NCBI GenBank assembly: GCA_905215225.1
Contig: CAJMPM010000085.1
Location: 1-6,554 of the forward strand
DNA: 6,554 bases
Source of the DNA: an uncultured bacterium
GTDB taxonomy: Bacteria > Actinomycetota > Coriobacteriia > Coriobacteriales > Coriobacteriaceae
Direction: 5' to 3'
The position numbers and the translations under genes are program-made. This document shows, in pieces, positions 5,403 to 6,554 of the stretch (its first letter is position 1; every line of letters starts with the position of its first letter). A model generated the notes under the pieces. That model worked only from the letters and a program-made list of their open reading frames with translations. It ran no database searches and was not told the DNA's origin.

Positions 5403-6554
5403 CCTTTTGCTCCTTCTTCCTAAAGAAGAGTCGAATGGGCGTGCCGGAAAAATCGAAGGTCGAGCGCATACGGTTCTCTACGTAGCGCTGGTAGGTGTCG
5501 TTGACCAGGTCGCTATGGTTGACGAAGAACGTAAACGTCGGCGGGTTGACGCCCGTCTGGGTCACGTAGTGCATGCGCAGACGGCGCTTACCGTCCACCA
5601 CGGTGTGGCCGAACTCGCGCAGGTCGGTGAGGAACGTGTTGAGGCGCGAGGTGGTGATCTTTTGCGAGCGCGTCTTCTCGGCAGCGTCGACCATTGCCCA
5701 AATCTTCTCGACGCTGCGGCCGGTCAGGGCCGAAATGCGCAGGTACTGGGCCCAGGGGGCCATGACGCCCAGACGGCGGTCGACGGTCTCCATGCAGGCC
5801 TCACGCTTGCGGTCATCGTCGAGAAGGTCCCACTTGTTGAGCAGCACCACAATGGCGCAGCCGCGTTCGATAGCAAGGCCCATGACTTTCTGATCCTGCT
5901 CGGTGACGCCCACGGAGGCGTCGACGACGAGCAGCGCCACGTCGGCGCGGTCGATGGCGCGCAGGCCGCGGACCATGGAGTAGTACTCGATGTTCTCGTA
6001 CACGGTGCTCTTCTTACGGATGCCCGCGGTGTCGACCATTCGGTAGTGCTTGCCGTTGCGCTCCACGACGGTGTCGATGGCGTCGCGCGTGGTGCCGGCG
6101 ATGTTGGACACGATGGAGCGGTCGGCGCCCAGGATGCGGTTGAACAGCGAGGACTTACCGGCGTTGGGGCGGCCGATGATGGCCACGTTCAGCGCATCGG
6201 GGAACTCGTCGGCGACCTCGTCCTCCTCCTCGGGCAACAGGGCCACGATGTCGTCGAGCAGGTCGCCCGTGCCGTGGCCGTGCAGGGCCGAGAGCGGCGT
6301 GGGCTCGCCGATACCGAGCGAATAGAACTCCCAGATGCTGTCGTTCTCTCGATCGGGGTTGTCGAGCTTGTTCACCAGCAGAAAGACCGGCTTGTCGCAG
6401 CGCTTGAGCATGCGAGCGACCGACTCGTCCTCCTCGGTGACGCCGGTGCGGCCGTCGACCACAAACAGGATGACGGCGGCTTCCTCGGCGGCGGCGAGGG
6501 CCTGGTCGCGAATGGACGTGGCGAAGACGTCATCGCTCTTGAGCGGTTCGATGC
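5395..6554 (-). CDS. der: Ribosome biogenesis GTPase Der (EngA), N-terminus missing
   Basis: 385 residues are visible and the 5' end lies beyond the right edge. Der is a tandem-GTPase-domain protein needed for 50S subunit assembly. The visible part begins at IEPL, directly after where the DTGG switch-II motif of the first G domain is expected, so about 55 to 65 residues including the first P-loop are absent. Visible motifs, numbered from the edge: NKLD (61-64, G4 of domain 1), a SAL motif near 88, an acidic linker (PEEEDEVADE), GRPNAGKS (127-134, P-loop of domain 2), DTAGI (174-178), NKWD (239-242) and SALTG (274-278). The C-terminal KH-like domain contains GKRRLRMHYVTQ and ends FSGTPIRLFFRKK, typical of the family. 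GTG at 6460-6462 is an internal valine in FVVDGRTG, not a start. The TAA stop lies 8 nt into plsY. Both G domains look intact where visible. Confidence 0.96.
   Translation of the reverse strand, partial: IEPLKSDDVFATSIRDQALAAAEEAAVILFVVDGRTGVTEEDESVARMLKRCDKPVFLLVNKLDNPDRENDSIWEFYSLGIGEPTPLSALHGHGTGDLLDDIVALLPEEEDEVADEFPDALNVAIIGRPNAGKSSLFNRILGADRSIVSNIAGTTRDAIDTVVERNGKHYRMVDTAGIRKKSTVYENIEYYSMVRGLRAIDRADVALLVVDASVGVTEQDQKVMGLAIERGCAIVVLLNKWDLLDDDRKREACMETVDRRLGVMAPWAQYLRISALTGRSVEKIWAMVDAAEKTRSQKITTSRLNTFLTDLREFGHTVVDGKRRLRMHYVTQTGVNPPTFTFFVNHSDLVNDTYQRYVENRMRSTFDFSGTPIRLFFRKKEQKDA
5410..5415 (-). promoter_or_regulatory. Shine-Dalgarno of plsY
   Basis: AAGGAG on the minus strand, 7 nt before the ATG at 5402, inside the last codons of der. 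Together with the 8-nt gene overlap it indicates coupled translation. Confidence 0.7.

Larger units (their letters stand above)
1..6554 (-). other. Putative single operon der-plsY-gpsA-rpe-desulfurase-NIF3-zinc ribbon-coaBC'
   Basis: All eight genes share the minus strand. From right to left, der and plsY overlap by 8 nt. plsY to gpsA has a 9-nt gap, gpsA to rpe 18 nt, and rpe to the desulfurase 6 nt. The desulfurase and NIF3 overlap as ATGA, as do NIF3 and the zinc-ribbon gene. The zinc-ribbon gene to the coaBC-like frame has a 2-nt gap. No gap can hold a promoter or a terminator hairpin, so transcription most likely enters from the right of the window and leaves at the left. Internal promoters within coding sequence cannot be excluded by eye. 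Confidence 0.75.

Noticed and set aside
6460..6462. GTG as a start codon for Der
   Set aside because: The frame stays open to the right edge and encodes conserved Der sequence (IEPL and later ILFVVDGRTG) upstream of it, so it is an internal Val codon.

Overview
The window is a tightly packed housekeeping gene cluster read entirely from the minus strand. It is GC-rich and has almost no intergenic space. The protein sequences and gene order suggest a high-GC Actinomycetota of the class Coriobacteriia, and Collinsella or a relative would fit. That placement is a judgement from protein style, because no rRNA or other strict marker is present.

In transcription order (right to left) the genes are: der (ribosome-assembly GTPase, 5' end beyond the window), plsY (acyl-phosphate:glycerol-3-phosphate acyltransferase), gpsA (glycerol-3-phosphate dehydrogenase, broken by an in-frame TGA), rpe (ribulose-phosphate 3-epimerase), a NifS/IscS-type cysteine desulfurase, a NIF3-family metal-binding protein, a coiled-coil protein with a C-terminal zinc ribbon, and finally an open frame running off the left edge. 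That last frame begins as CoaBC (Dfp) and turns into peptide chain release factor 3. Neighbouring genes overlap by 4 or 8 nt or are 2 to 18 nt apart, and several Shine-Dalgarno sites lie inside the preceding gene. This looks like one long, translationally coupled operon whose promoter lies to the right of the window. No internal promoter, terminator, RNA gene, mobile element or CRISPR array was seen, and no gene-free stretch exceeds 20 nt.

Functionally, gpsA makes sn-glycerol 3-phosphate and plsY acylates it, so they supply the first steps of membrane phospholipid synthesis. The desulfurase supplies sulfur for Fe-S clusters or thiolated tRNA. CoaBC would act in coenzyme A synthesis. NIF3 and the zinc-ribbon coiled-coil protein are a commonly adjacent pair of poorly defined function.

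No new biological system is evident. Two anomalies deserve attention. The first is the premature TGA in gpsA, at a site where Cys would be a one-base change. The second is the in-frame join of a CoaBC N-terminus to an RF3 internal segment. Either could be a real mutation or rearrangement, or an assembly or sequencing fault. Finding both in 6.5 kb of core genes makes the quality of the underlying sequence worth checking.
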